From: Longimonas halophila
Lineage (GTDB): Bacteria > Bacteroidota > Rhodothermia > Rhodothermales > Salinibacteraceae
Length of the DNA stretch: 64,000 nt
Reading direction: 5' to 3'
Assembly: GCF_002554705.1 (NCBI RefSeq)
Contig: NZ_PDEP01000010.1
Location: forward strand, 62,001-126,000
Every line of letters starts with the position of its first letter. Position 1 is the stretch's first letter. The notes below the pieces were generated by a model. That model did no database searches, had not been told where the DNA came from, and was given only the letters and a program-made list of their open reading frames with translations. Positions 34,610-44,397 of this stretch are shown here, in pieces. A program made the translations under genes and the position numbers.

Positions 34610-35773
34610 ATGGCCTTTCGACTTACCCTTACGGTTCGAGACGAGCCGCCAGTGCGCATGCTCTTTGATCAAGACCACGTAACCGTGGGCCGAGCGCCCT
34701 CGAACGATGTGGTGGTGCGCGACCCGAAAGTAAGCAAAGCCCATGCAGTAATCGAGCAGATGCCGACAGGTCACCATCAACTCCACGACCGCGATAGCAA
34801 AAACGCTACGTTTGTGGAGGACGAGCAGGTAGGGCCCGAAGCACCTGTCGTTCTATCTCCAGGGGCTTCAGTGCACATGGGCGACAGCATGCTCTCGTAC
34901 ATGCCGCTGATTCCTGTCACCGCTGCCACCCGCAATACCGAGGCGGCGCCGCACTCTGATGCAGAAGATGCCAGTGCAACAGAACGCCTACCTGACGATC
35001 CTAAGGCTCTCTTCGACGTGATTGAGCGAAGCCTGGTACGCCTTGCGTCGCACATCTCGTCTGGCAACAGCGGCAATCGTGACACGAGCCACGACAGGCA
35101 CGACGAGATCAAAAAGCGCATAGCAACTTTCCCCGAGTCCGCCACAGACGCGCTGGTTACGCTGGCCCGGCTGTCGGAAGATGGAATGCCCGAAATAGAT
35201 AACGTCTCCAGCAGGTCGGAGGCGTGGGGTGCACTTCCGGCAACCTTGCGCGACATACTGGCGCTACCTGCGGCCTTGTGGGTTCACCTTGACGAAGTGC
35301 CTCCCGCTGCCGAGCGCCCCCTGCTCGAGGAGCCCACTACTGCGGAGGTGGAAGCCGCTCTGCAGGCCAACGATGAGTCCGCATCGCTGGACCGGCTCTG
35401 TACGGCGCTGCAGCATGTCGTTGCTCATCATAGAGCCATGCTGCAAAGCTATCAGTCAAGTATCAAAACGGGCGGAAAGGCCCTGCTGCGTCACATCAGC
35501 CCACATGAATCCTTGCCCGACCCAAGCAAAACAGGTGTATTTACGCGTGTCTTTGGTGGGGGCGATACAGGGGTTAGCTGGGAGCGGTTGGAGCGACGGT
35601 GGCGCAAGCTCTACCACAGCGACTGGGAAGACATCGAGGCCAAACTCTTCCGCCCCGCCTTGCTGGAGGCGTATCAGGAGCACATGCATGCATCAGTCCC
35701 AGCACGCCTTATGCCTGAAGCTGCGGAGCAGGCAGATCACTCCATACCGAGACCAGGAGAGCCAACCTCGTAG
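34610..35773 (+). CDS. FHA-domain protein with TagH-like C-terminal region
   Basis: A 387-residue protein. Residues 1-95 form an FHA domain (VTVGRAPSNDVVVRDPKVSKAH, then LHDRDSKNATFV), which binds phosphothreonine. After an acidic Ser/Thr linker, the C-terminal part (about 230-365) contains WERLERRWRKLYHSDWEDIEAKLFRPALLEAYQEHM, resembling the T6SS-associated FHA (TagH/ImpI) C-terminal domain. No other type VI secretion gene is in the window, nor a kinase or phosphatase partner. It might be an orphan adaptor. The FHA call is firm; the TagH link is from memory of the pattern. Confidence 0.75.
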   Translation: MAFRLTLTVRDEPPVRMLFDQDHVTVGRAPSNDVVVRDPKVSKAHAVIEQMPTGHHQLHDRDSKNATFVEDEQVGPEAPVVLSPGASVHMGDSMLSYMPLIPVTAATRNTEAAPHSDAEDASATERLPDDPKALFDVIERSLVRLASHISSGNSGNRDTSHDRHDEIKKRIATFPESATDALVTLARLSEDGMPEIDNVSSRSEAWGALPATLRDILALPAALWVHLDEVPPAAERPLLEEPTTAEVEAALQANDESASLDRLCTALQHVVAHHRAMLQSYQSSIKTGGKALLRHISPHESLPDPSKTGVFTRVFGGGDTGVSWERLERRWRKLYHSDWEDIEAKLFRPALLEAYQEHMHASVPARLMPEAAEQADHSIPRPGEPTS

Positions 35774-36222
35774 CATACAGCAACGAAAAGACGTGCAAAG
35801 GCAAGGGGCATCTCAGCGCGGATGGTTCCAGCGGCTATGGACGTATCCCACGTACTGCCAAACCGAGGCCAGAATGAATCGTGGCGCAATGATCATTAGG
35901 CAGAGATGGCTGTATCAAGCATAGAAGCGACGTATAACACTTGCATGCAGCTTATTTTGAATCCCACCCGAAATCGGGTTAAGTTTGGTGAAAGTTCAAC
36001 AGGGGGGTTGGCGTGCGGATAAGTTAAGCTGTATGTTGGAGATCCATTTGGCGCACACGGCTCGGCTCTTTCCCATCCGCAAAGAGCACCTCGTTGTTGT
36101 ATCGTCAAACTGCATACGTACAATCGGCATGTGCTCGCTTCTCGTGTTTTTGTGAGATTGAGACAACGAAGGAGAAAGCACACACCGTAGCGCTCCGGTA
36201 GTCCTTTGCTTATACCGTAGTT
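35774..36222. other. 449-bp intergenic region before the act operon
   Basis: No gene could be supported here. It contains a candidate promoter at 35957-35987 and otherwise unremarkable, comparatively AT-rich sequence; it probably carries the 5' leader of the act-cox transcript. Confidence 0.5.
35957..35987 (+). promoter_or_regulatory. Candidate Bacteroidota-type promoter for the act-cox operon
   Basis: TTG at 35957-35959, a 20-bp spacer, then TAAGTTTG at 35980-35987. This fits the TTG/TAnnTTTG arrangement described for Bacteroidota. Transcription would begin about 230 bp before the actA start. The spacer contains a CCCGAAATCGGG palindrome that could bind a regulator. Confidence 0.45.
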
Positions 36223-36870
36223 ATGGCACAGATATTTCCAAAAAAAGCGAATCTACTTCCCTTGCTCACGCTGGGGGCATCAGCTTTTGGGTTCGTGATT
36301 GCAGTGTTCTTAGTGTGGTACTACTTTTCGCCCGAGTTTACGGACGTGGGGTACCGCCCTGAGCAGCCGGTTGAGTTCAGCCACGAGTTTCATGCCGGGC
36401 AACTGGACATGGACTGCCGCTATTGCCACAACTGGGTGGAAGAGGCGTCGCACTCCAACGTGCCCGCCACGCAGACGTGTATGAACTGCCACAATCAGAT
36501 CAAGACCGAATCCCCGAAGCTGGCGCCCGTGCGCGAGAGCTGGGCCGACGATGTCCCCATCCAGTGGGTGAAAGTGCATCATCTGCCCGACTATGCCCGC
36601 TTCAGCCACGCCTCGCATGTTGATGCAGGAGTCGGCTGCGAGACGTGTCATGGTCGCATCGATCAAATGGAAGTCGTGGCGCAGTCTGAGCCGCTCTCGA
36701 TGGGCTGGTGCCTCGAATGCCACCGGCAGCCCGAGTTGTACCTGCGTCCCACCGACGAGGTGACCACCATGGGCTATGTGCAGCCTGCCGATTTTGTGGA
36801 TCGCAACCTTGAGAAGGTGCGCCGTGAAGGCATTCGTCCGCCCACGAACTGTTCGGCCTGCCACTACTAA
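36223..36870 (+). CDS. actA: Alternative complex III subunit A (pentahaem cytochrome c)
   Basis: A 215-residue protein with an N-terminal membrane anchor (LLTLGASAFGFVIAVFLVWYY) and five CxxCH haem sites: CRYCH, CMNCH, CETCH, CLECH and CSACH, the last at the extreme C-terminus. This matches the pentahaem ActA of Rhodothermus. It is a membrane-anchored electron carrier on the outer face of the inner membrane, passing electrons from the ActB/ActC core toward cytochrome c or the oxidase. It is the first gene of the respiratory locus, with a long leader. Confidence 0.93.
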   Translation: MAQIFPKKANLLPLLTLGASAFGFVIAVFLVWYYFSPEFTDVGYRPEQPVEFSHEFHAGQLDMDCRYCHNWVEEASHSNVPATQTCMNCHNQIKTESPKLAPVRESWADDVPIQWVKVHHLPDYARFSHASHVDAGVGCETCHGRIDQMEVVAQSEPLSMGWCLECHRQPELYLRPTDEVTTMGYVQPADFVDRNLEKVRREGIRPPTNCSACHY

Positions 36871-36955
36871 GGAGCAGCAGTGCGCACTGTGGTGCACCGC
36901 GCTGCGCACTCAGGCTACCCTCTGTGTTTACAAATGGTTTGACCCATCGATTTTC

Positions 36956-39900
36956 ATGATCGAGCTTGACGTTATAAACGATTCTGAAGACCTGTCTGGC
37001 GACGGAGCGTCGGGGCCGCACTTCTGGCGGAGCCCAGCGCAGATGGAGGCGCCTGCAGGCACGTCGACTGAAGACGAGTTTCAGGATGGCACCAGCCAGC
37101 CGCCCAGTGGAGCCTCGCGGCGTCAGTTCCTGCAGTTGATGGGCGCGGCTATGGCCATGGGCGGGCTGACCGCATGCCGCCGCCCAGTCGAAAAGATTTT
37201 GCCCTATGCGCGCAATCCCGAAGAGGTTATTCCGGGCGTACCGCACGAATATGCCACGGCCATGCCCTTCCGGGGGCTGGTGCGTCCACTGCTGGTGAAA
37301 AGCAACGATGGGCGCCCGACCAAAGCCGAGGGCAACTCTGAGCATCCGTACAGCGGAGGCGGGGTGAGCCCGTACGAGCCCGCCTCGGTGCTGAACCTGT
37401 ATGACCCCGACCGCTCCAGCCGGGTGCGCCAAGATGGAAGTGCTGCGTCGTGGGGTGACTTCATGCGTTTCTGTCAGTCGCTTGGCGATGACGCTGAAGG
37501 ACAGTCCGTTGCTGTGATGGCCCCGCCAACGTCGTCGCCGACCATGCAGGCGATGCGCGAGCGCCTCGAAAGCCGTTTTGCAGACGTACAATGGATCTCC
37601 TATGCTGCAGAGGGCGACGACCCCGTCGCGCAAGGCATGCAGCAAGCCTTTGGCACCGCGCTGCGCCCGGCCTATGACTTTGGCGCCGCGGATGTCATCG
37701 TGAGCCTGGATGCTGACTTCCTTGACGGCACCGCCCCCAACTTCTTGCACAACACGGCCACGTTTGCAGAGCACCGCACTGTAAGCGATCCGAGCGACGA
37801 CATGAGCCGGTTGTATGCTGTTGAGAGTTCGTACACCACGACGGGTGGCATTGCCGATAACCGGCTTCGCATGCAGGCGCGCCGCATTTCGCATCTGGCC
37901 ACTGCCCTTGCATCGGCTCTTGGCGTTGACGTGGCGCCCACTGGCACGCTTTCCCAGCAGGAACAGACGTATGTTGATGCAATTGCCGAGGACCTCCAGA
38001 ATGCGGGTCCGCAGAGTGTGGTGCTGGCAGGCGAAACGCAGCCACCGGCTGTGCACGCGCTGGCCATGGCCATCAATGAGCAGTTGGGCAGCCTCGGCGA
38101 GGTGGTGACATTCTTCGATACCGAAAACGAGGCCCCCTCGCTCCAGAGCGAAGCGCTGTCCGACTTGGTTGAGGCGATGAGCAGCCGCAGTGTCGACATG
38201 CTCCTTATGCTCGACGTAAACCCGGTGTACAGCGCACCTGCCGAACTCGGCTTTGAAGAGGCAATGCGCCAGGTGCCCACCACGGTGCACGTAAGCCAGC
38301 ATGTCGACGAAACCGCTCGTGCGGCGAATTGGCACGTGCCAGAGGCCCATTACCTGGAGGCATGGGGCGACGGACGTACGTACGATGGCACGCTGTCGAT
38401 CATCCAGCCGCTCATCGACCCGCTGTACGAAGACGCCCATTCACTCCCTGAGGTTGTCAACGCACTTGCCACCGGCACCGACACCGCCGGGTACGACCTG
38501 GTGCGCGAGGTGTGGCGGGGGCAGATCGATCAGAACTTTGAAGACACGTGGCGCCGCACGCTGCACGACGGCTATCTTGCCGACAGCCAGTATGCTACGA
38601 CCACCCCCGAATCCGTTTCGCTCCCCGAATCCATCGACACGTACAGCGAAGATGGGTACGAGGTCGTGACGCGCCTGGACCCAACCCTGCTTGATGGGCG
38701 CTTTTCGAACAACGCCTGGATGCAAGAGCTGCCGGACCCCATCACCAAGATTGTGTGGGATAACGTGGCGCTCATGAGCCCGGCAACAGCCGAGGAGCTC
38801 GGCGTAGAGGTGACCTATGACGCAGGCGTCTTCCGTGCGGACGAGGTAGAGATTGCGGCCAACGGCACCTCCGTGACGCTTCCCGCATGGATTCAGCCCG
38901 GTTTCCCCGATGGCTCTATTGGGCTGACAATGGGATACGGACGGGCGCTCGTAACCCGCCGATCCAGGCGCCAAACGCCGTTCTGGAATACCGACGACTA
39001 TACCGACATCTACGGCGATGGGCCGCTTGCGGGGGGAATCGAAGACGACGGAACGCCCTACGAGCCTGTAGGCACCAATGTGGCCCCCCTTCGCTCCAAC
39101 AACGGGCGCATTACCACTGGGGCGTCTGTGACACGAGTAGGAAGCGGCTACAAGATTGTGTCTACTCAGGAGCATGGCTCCATGGAAGGACGTCCACTGG
39201 CCCGCTGGTCAACGTTAGACGAGTTTCGCGAAGAGCCCGGCGAAATCAAGGAGATGGGGCAGCCCGTTCCGGGGCCCGAAGACTCGTATGAAGATTACCC
39301 CGAGCTGTGGGAGGATAACCACCCCTCTGAGCAGCCCGCGATGAAAGACAGCCCGTACTATGACAACCAGTGGGGCATGGTCATCGACCTAAACACGTGC
39401 ATGGGCTGCAACGCCTGTGTGGTGGCCTGCACGAGCGAAAACAACGTGCAGGTGGTGGGTAAAGAAGAGGTCGGCAATGGCCGGCACATGTACTGGATGC
39501 GGATGGATCGCTACTACGTGAGTGAGGATCCAGACGATGAGAGTCCAGACATGGTCACGCAGCCGGTTACGTGCCATCACTGCGAGAATGCACCCTGCGA
39601 ATCGGTCTGCCCGGTTGCCGCAACCGTGCACTCGCCCGATGGCACCAACCAGATGGTCTACAACCGCTGCATCGGCACGCGCTACTGCTCGAACAACTGC
39701 CCGTACAAAGTGCGGCGCTTCAACTACTACAACTGGGTGGGCACGCTGCCCGACCAGGTGCAGATGGCGCAGAACCCCAACGTGACAGTACGCTCGCGCG
39801 GCGTCATGGAGAAGTGCACGTTCTGCATCCACCGTGTGCGCGGATCACAGCGCCAGGCGCGCAACGAAGACCGTCCGCTGCAAACCGACGAAGTGCAGAC

Positions 39901-40108
39901 GGCCTGCCAGCAAGCCTGCCCGACCAACGCGATCACCTTTGGCGATCTGAACGATCCTGAAAGCGAACTGGTGGCGAAGCGCGAAAACCCGCGTCGCTAC
40001 GAGATGCTCGACTACCTGAACACGAAACCGCGTCTGTCCTACCTTGGGCGCGTCCGGAATCCGAATCCGCGTCTGGAATCGGCTGAAGCATCCGCCGACG
40101 CGGCGTAG
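36956..40108 (+). CDS. actB: Alternative complex III subunit B (molybdopterin-like plus iron-sulfur fusion)
   Basis: A 1050-residue fusion. After a twin-arginine segment (SRRQFLQLMGAAMAMGG, Arg55-Arg56) and an LTAC site comes a long molybdopterin-oxidoreductase-like domain, which in the known Act complexes holds no molybdenum. Residues about 808-985 form a ferredoxin-like domain with four cluster motifs: CMGCNACVVAC, CHHCENAPCESVCP, CIGTRYCSNNCP and CTFCIHRVRG...CQQACP. It belongs to the peripheral arm that takes electrons from menaquinol oxidised at ActC. The ATG at 36956 is chosen because upstream codons overlap actA. Confidence 0.93.
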   Translation: MIELDVINDSEDLSGDGASGPHFWRSPAQMEAPAGTSTEDEFQDGTSQPPSGASRRQFLQLMGAAMAMGGLTACRRPVEKILPYARNPEEVIPGVPHEYATAMPFRGLVRPLLVKSNDGRPTKAEGNSEHPYSGGGVSPYEPASVLNLYDPDRSSRVRQDGSAASWGDFMRFCQSLGDDAEGQSVAVMAPPTSSPTMQAMRERLESRFADVQWISYAAEGDDPVAQGMQQAFGTALRPAYDFGAADVIVSLDADFLDGTAPNFLHNTATFAEHRTVSDPSDDMSRLYAVESSYTTTGGIADNRLRMQARRISHLATALASALGVDVAPTGTLSQQEQTYVDAIAEDLQNAGPQSVVLAGETQPPAVHALAMAINEQLGSLGEVVTFFDTENEAPSLQSEALSDLVEAMSSRSVDMLLMLDVNPVYSAPAELGFEEAMRQVPTTVHVSQHVDETARAANWHVPEAHYLEAWGDGRTYDGTLSIIQPLIDPLYEDAHSLPEVVNALATGTDTAGYDLVREVWRGQIDQNFEDTWRRTLHDGYLADSQYATTTPESVSLPESIDTYSEDGYEVVTRLDPTLLDGRFSNNAWMQELPDPITKIVWDNVALMSPATAEELGVEVTYDAGVFRADEVEIAANGTSVTLPAWIQPGFPDGSIGLTMGYGRALVTRRSRRQTPFWNTDDYTDIYGDGPLAGGIEDDGTPYEPVGTNVAPLRSNNGRITTGASVTRVGSGYKIVSTQEHGSMEGRPLARWSTLDEFREEPGEIKEMGQPVPGPEDSYEDYPELWEDNHPSEQPAMKDSPYYDNQWGMVIDLNTCMGCNACVVACTSENNVQVVGKEEVGNGRHMYWMRMDRYYVSEDPDDESPDMVTQPVTCHHCENAPCESVCPVAATVHSPDGTNQMVYNRCIGTRYCSNNCPYKVRRFNYYNWVGTLPDQVQMAQNPNVTVRSRGVMEKCTFCIHRVRGSQRQARNEDRPLQTDEVQTACQQACPTNAITFGDLNDPESELVAKRENPRRYEMLDYLNTKPRLSYLGRVRNPNPRLESAEASADAA

Positions 40109-40154
40109 CCTCCGGCCTCCACGCTCACCCTGTTGAATCAAGCGTAGAAACCCC

Positions 40155-41684
40155 GTGGACAATCGTACCGAACATAGCGAGGGGCCCAACGGCCACGACA
40201 ACTTCCACGAGCGGCCCCGGCTCGTGAAGGGCGGGCTCACGTTCAACGACATCACTGAACTGGTGTCGTACCATGCTGAGCGCAAGACACCCAAAGCATG
40301 GTTCGCCGCATTTGCCGTCGCATCCAGCGGCGCGGTGCTGCTGCTGGCTATGCTGGCGTATCAGGTGTACAACGGCGTGGGTGTGTGGGGCAATAACCAA
40401 CCCGTGGCCTGGGGCTGGCCGATTGTAAACTTTGTGTTCTGGGTGGGGATTGGCCACGCCGGAACGCTGATTTCAGCCATTCTCTTCCTCTTCCGGCAGC
40501 AGTGGCGCACCTCCATCAACCGCGCAGCGGAGGCGATGACCATCTTCGCTGTGATCTGTGCACTCATCTTTCCTACATTCCATGTGGGACGCGTATGGGC
40601 GATCTACTGGACCCTGCCCATCCCAAACCAGATGGAAATGTGGCCGCAGTTTAAGAGTCCGCTGTTGTGGGACGTATTCGCGGTGTCGAGCTATTTCCTC
40701 GTATCGCTCATCTTCTGGTACGTGGGCATGGTGCCCGATCTGGCTACCTTCCGCGACCGCGCTAAAGGCTTCTTCCGTAAGCGGATTCTGGGCTTCCTTT
40801 CGCTTGGATGGACCGGCGCAAACCGCCACTGGCGTAATTACGAAAAAGCATACTTGCTGCTTGCCGGACTTGCTACCCCGCTTGTCCTCTCCGTGCACTC
40901 CGTGGTCTCGTTCGACTTTGCAGTCTCTATCTTGCCCGGCTGGCATACTACGATCTTCCCTCCGTATTTTGTGGCGGGAGCCATCTTCTCAGGCTTTGCG
41001 ATGGTAGTCACGCTGCTCGTCATTACGCGTAAGATCTACAGCCTGGAGAATCTGATCACGATCGACCACCTTGAGAAAATGAATGTCATCATTCTGGTGA
41101 CAGGCACGATCGTGGGCTTTGCCTACATCACGGAGTTCTTCATGGCCTGGTATTCGGGGCTGGAGTACGAGCAGTACGCCTTCCTGAATCGTGCCTTTGG
41201 TCCGTATGCATGGGCCTACTGGATTATGATGACCTGTAACCTGGTGACTCCCCAGCTCTTCTGGTTTAAAAAGCTGCGCCGGTCGATTCCGGTTATGTTC
41301 ACGCTCTCCATCTTTGTGAACATCGGAATGTGGTTTGAGCGCTTCGTGATTACGATCACGTCGCTGCACCGCGACTTCCTGCCCAGCTCCTGGGGGTACT
41401 ACACACCCACCATGGTTGACGTGCTCACATTCGTCGGTACGTTCGGGCTCTTCTTTACGCTCTTCCTCCTGTTCCTCCGCTTCATTCCCATCGTAGCGAT
41501 GGCCGAGGTGAAGACCGCACTCCCCGAGTCCGACCCGCATCACTACGAGGGCGACGGGCAGGTTGCTTCCACGCGTGGTCGGGATGTGCCCTACATCAAG
41601 CCCTCGCAAGGGTATCAGAGCTACCGGGGCGGAAGCCAAAGCACGCCGCTCTCCGACGACGATGAGAACAGCAGCGCCGCATAA
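40155..41684 (+). CDS. actC: Alternative complex III subunit C (NrfD-like quinol-binding membrane subunit)
   Basis: A 509-residue integral membrane protein with about ten hydrophobic helices, of the NrfD/PsrC family. It starts at a GTG, 46 bp after actB. NrfD-type features are visible in [59 protein letters not shown] and [22 protein letters not shown]. In the known structures ActC binds the quinol and contacts the ActB clusters. The Ser/Gly-rich charged C-terminal tail after residue 450 is cytoplasmic or disordered. Confidence 0.93.
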   Translation: MDNRTEHSEGPNGHDNFHERPRLVKGGLTFNDITELVSYHAERKTPKAWFAAFAVASSGAVLLLAMLAYQVYNGVGVWGNNQPVAWGWPIVNFVFWVGIGHAGTLISAILFLFRQQWRTSINRAAEAMTIFAVICALIFPTFHVGRVWAIYWTLPIPNQMEMWPQFKSPLLWDVFAVSSYFLVSLIFWYVGMVPDLATFRDRAKGFFRKRILGFLSLGWTGANRHWRNYEKAYLLLAGLATPLVLSVHSVVSFDFAVSILPGWHTTIFPPYFVAGAIFSGFAMVVTLLVITRKIYSLENLITIDHLEKMNVIILVTGTIVGFAYITEFFMAWYSGLEYEQYAFLNRAFGPYAWAYWIMMTCNLVTPQLFWFKKLRRSIPVMFTLSIFVNIGMWFERFVITITSLHRDFLPSSWGYYTPTMVDVLTFVGTFGLFFTLFLLFLRFIPIVAMAEVKTALPESDPHHYEGDGQVASTRGRDVPYIKPSQGYQSYRGGSQSTPLSDDDENSSAA

Positions 41685-41732
41685 CCGCGCACAGAGGCCT
41701 CCTGCTCTACTGACAACGAACTCTTGCAGACC

Positions 41733-42332
41733 ATGACACTGATTCAGGAAATTAAGGCGTCGATGGGCATCTTCGAAGGGGCCAGTGATGGGGCCTACGG
41801 AATGCTCGCCGAGTTTCCGCATCCCGGTGCGCTCCTCCATGCCGCCGAAGAAACACGCGAAGCCGGATACCGCCAGTTCGACACCCACTCCCCGTTTCCC
41901 GTGCACGGCATGGATGAAGCGATGGGGCTGGGCAATTCCAAGGTCGGCTTCTTCACCTTTGCAGGGGGGCTGACCGGATGCCTGGGCGGGGCGCTCATGA
42001 TGTGGTGGATGGGCGCGGTCGACTACCCGATCAACATCAGCGGGAAGCCATTCTTCTCGATTGAGCCGTCTGTGCCCATCATGTTCGAGCTCACCATTGT
42101 CGTAGCTGCGCTGGCTACGGTAGGCTCTATGCTGGCACTGAACGGGCTGCCGCGTCCGTACAACCCGCTGTTCTATTCCGAGCGCTTTAGCCGCGCCACC
42201 GACGACAGCTTCTTTATCCACATTGCCGCTGGTGATGCGCAGTTCGACCGCGAAGAGACTGCTGCGTTCTTGCGTGACCTGGGCGCTGAGCATGTCGAAC
42301 TTATCTATGAGGACGAAGCAGTCGATGCGTAA
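41733..42332 (+). CDS. actD: Alternative complex III subunit D (DUF3341)
   Basis: A 199-residue protein with a soluble N-terminal domain (GMLAEFPHPGALLHAAEETREAGYRQFDTHSPFPVHGMDEAMG) and two membrane helices (VGFFTFAGGLTGCLGGALMMWWMG and IMFELTIVVAALATVGSMLAL). A C-terminal domain ending in the FLRDLGAEHVELIYE segment characteristic of DUF3341 follows. ActD is a structural membrane subunit of alternative complex III. The ATG at 41733 is used in place of a TTG three codons earlier. Confidence 0.92.
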   Translation: MTLIQEIKASMGIFEGASDGAYGMLAEFPHPGALLHAAEETREAGYRQFDTHSPFPVHGMDEAMGLGNSKVGFFTFAGGLTGCLGGALMMWWMGAVDYPINISGKPFFSIEPSVPIMFELTIVVAALATVGSMLALNGLPRPYNPLFYSERFSRATDDSFFIHIAAGDAQFDREETAAFLRDLGAEHVELIYEDEAVDA

Positions 42333-42378
42333 CTCCTTGCGTCCCACCCTCACGGCTGATCCTAATTTGCACAGTAGC

Positions 42379-43017
42379 ATGCGTTACCTACTACTTACCT
42401 TCGCCGCCCTGGCCCTGGTGCTTACCGGATGCCGAGGCATGGAGTCGGAGGACCCGCCGGTCCACCTCAATCAAGATATGGACTTTCAGGAGCGGTATGA
42501 TGCGCAAGAAGAAAATCCCTTCTTTGCCGACAATGCGGCCATGCGTAAGCCGGTCTCGGGCACGGTGGCACGCGGACTGCTTCGTGAGAACAACGCGCTC
42601 TACACCGGCCGCACCGATGACGGAGTGCTGGTTGAAACCACTCCCATTAGCGTTTCAGAGGCGGTTGTACAGCGTGGCAAAGAACGATACGATATCTACT
42701 GTTCGGTCTGTCATGGACTTGCAGGCGACGGGCAGGGCATCATCATGACCGGTGACTATGGTTATACGCCAGCACCTACCTTCCATGCCGACCGTCTGCG
42801 CAATGAGGAGCCCGATGGGCACTTCTACGATGTGATTACCAATGGCATTCGCAGCATGCCGGGCTACGCCTCACAAATTGCCGTACGCGACCGCTGGGCC
42901 ATCGTGACGTACATTCGGGCCCTGCAGCGGAGCCAAAACGCCAGCGAGGGCGACCTGCCGGAAAGCGCCCTCGTCGAGATTGAACAAGGCCAAAGCGCCA
43001 ACATCACGGTTGAGTGA
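42379..43017 (+). CDS. actE: Alternative complex III subunit E (monohaem cytochrome c lipoprotein)
   Basis: A 212-residue lipoprotein (MRYLLLTFAALALVLTGC) with one haem site, YDIYCSVCHGLAGDGQG, and a distal Met in IRSMPGYASQI as sixth ligand. The N-terminal region MDFQERYDAQEENPFFADNAAMRKPVSGTVARG is the Act-specific extension. It is lipid-anchored on the outer face and is thought to pass electrons from ActA to the oxidase or to soluble carriers. The open frame extends upstream into actD; the lipoprotein signal fixes the start at 42379. Confidence 0.93.
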   Translation: MRYLLLTFAALALVLTGCRGMESEDPPVHLNQDMDFQERYDAQEENPFFADNAAMRKPVSGTVARGLLRENNALYTGRTDDGVLVETTPISVSEAVVQRGKERYDIYCSVCHGLAGDGQGIIMTGDYGYTPAPTFHADRLRNEEPDGHFYDVITNGIRSMPGYASQIAVRDRWAIVTYIRALQRSQNASEGDLPESALVEIEQGQSANITVE

Positions 43018-43080
43018 GCGCCTGGCTCGCCGTTTCGCATAGATCGCGGCTTCTCCCGCTGAACCTTCGACTGTTACGCT

Positions 43081-44343
43081 ATGTCTGATACCGAATCGCG
43101 CTCCTCTTCTCTACTTACGTGGCTGATTGACCCGCTGCGGCCTACCGCGGATTCGGCGCCTGACGCCTTTACGTTTACGGGCGACCGGCGCAGTTGGCTC
43201 GTTCCTGTGGCGCTTGGGCTGGCCCTCTTGGCTATTAGCGCACTGGGCTGGCTCGTAGACCCGTCGCGCTTCTACGTCTCGTACCTCATCGGGTGGACGT
43301 TCTGTCTCACCATCAGCATCGGGGCGCTCTTCTTCCTGTTCTTTAATCATTTAACAAAGGCGGGGTGGAGTATTGTCGTAAACAGGATCAACGAGTCGTT
43401 ACTGTGGGGCTTCCCGATGCTTGCGGTGCTATTTATCCCCGTGCTTTTCGGGATGGATGATCTCTACAAATGGACGAATCCTGAACTCTACATCGAGGGG
43501 GGCCCCAAGTATGATGTGCTCATCGCAGGCAAAGCGCCCTACCTGAATACGCCGTTCTGGGGGATTCGGATGGGGCTCTACTTCGTGATCTGGTCGGTGC
43601 TCTCCTATCGGCTCTACACGCTCTCGGTAACACAAGACGTGACCGGCGATCCAGAAATCATGTCGAAGCTGCGCTCCACCAGCGCCTGGGGGCTCCCCCT
43701 GACCGCAATCACGGTGGCGTTCGCGAGCTACGATATCATCATGTCGACCGATGCGCACTGGTACTCCACCATCTTTGGCATCTACCTGTTTGCAGGAGCC
43801 ATGCTTGCGCTCCTTGCAACGATGGTGATCATTGGCACCAGTCTGCAACGTAGCGGAATGCTCACCGACACCATCACGCCCGAGCATTACCACGACCTGG
43901 GCAAATACCTGTTCGGGTTCACGGTCTTCTGGGCGTACATTGCTTTCAGCCAGTACCTGCTCATCTGGTACGCAGGGATCCCCGAAGTCACGATTTTCTA
44001 TCGCCATCGCTTAGAGCATGCGTGGGAGTGGCACAGTGCTATGCTTATCCTCTTTCACTTTGCCGTACCGTTTTTGCTGCTGCTTCCACAGATTACGAAG
44101 CGCATCCCTGTTGTGCTTGGCATCCTTGCCGTGTGGCTCTTTGGGATGCACTGGTTCGACCTGCATTGGAACGTAATGCCTAACCTCTTTACGGATGGCG
44201 GCTTCCACTGGGTTGACTTTACAACGTGGCTGGGTCTGCTCGGTCTGTTCATGGGCGCCGCGATCTACCGGTTGAGTCGCCACGCACTCGTCCCCCATCG
44301 GCACCCGTACCTGCAAGAGTCGATGCACTTTGAAAACGTGTAG
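43081..44343 (+). CDS. actF: Alternative complex III subunit F (second NrfD-like membrane subunit)
   Basis: A 420-residue membrane protein with about ten hydrophobic helices, homologous in type to ActC. The N-terminal cytoplasmic segment (SSSLLTWLIDPLRP) is followed by helices; LRSTSAWGLPLTAITVAFASYDIIMSTDAHWYST and FAVPFLLLLPQITKR are family-like blocks. In the known complex ActF pairs with ActC and is thought to form part of a proton path, without the key quinol site. It lies 63 bp after actE. Confidence 0.92.
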   Translation: MSDTESRSSSLLTWLIDPLRPTADSAPDAFTFTGDRRSWLVPVALGLALLAISALGWLVDPSRFYVSYLIGWTFCLTISIGALFFLFFNHLTKAGWSIVVNRINESLLWGFPMLAVLFIPVLFGMDDLYKWTNPELYIEGGPKYDVLIAGKAPYLNTPFWGIRMGLYFVIWSVLSYRLYTLSVTQDVTGDPEIMSKLRSTSAWGLPLTAITVAFASYDIIMSTDAHWYSTIFGIYLFAGAMLALLATMVIIGTSLQRSGMLTDTITPEHYHDLGKYLFGFTVFWAYIAFSQYLLIWYAGIPEVTIFYRHRLEHAWEWHSAMLILFHFAVPFLLLLPQITKRIPVVLGILAVWLFGMHWFDLHWNVMPNLFTDGGFHWVDFTTWLGLLGLFMGAAIYRLSRHALVPHRHPYLQESMHFENV

Positions 44344-44397
44344 CGACCCCACGCACAGGGTACTTTCCTATTATTCCAGCTGATTCGTTTTCTTACT

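Noticed and set aside
34610-36222. Start of a type VI secretion locus
   Set aside because: Only the FHA protein is present; no sheath, baseplate, VgrG or ClpV genes occur on either side.
36602-38440. 612-residue minus-strand open frame
   Set aside because: Antisense to actA and actB, whose haem and iron-sulfur motifs are certain; His/Arg-rich shadow sequence without motifs.
40989-42380. 463-residue minus-strand open frame
   Set aside because: Antisense to actC and actD; no recognisable domain and typical shadow composition.
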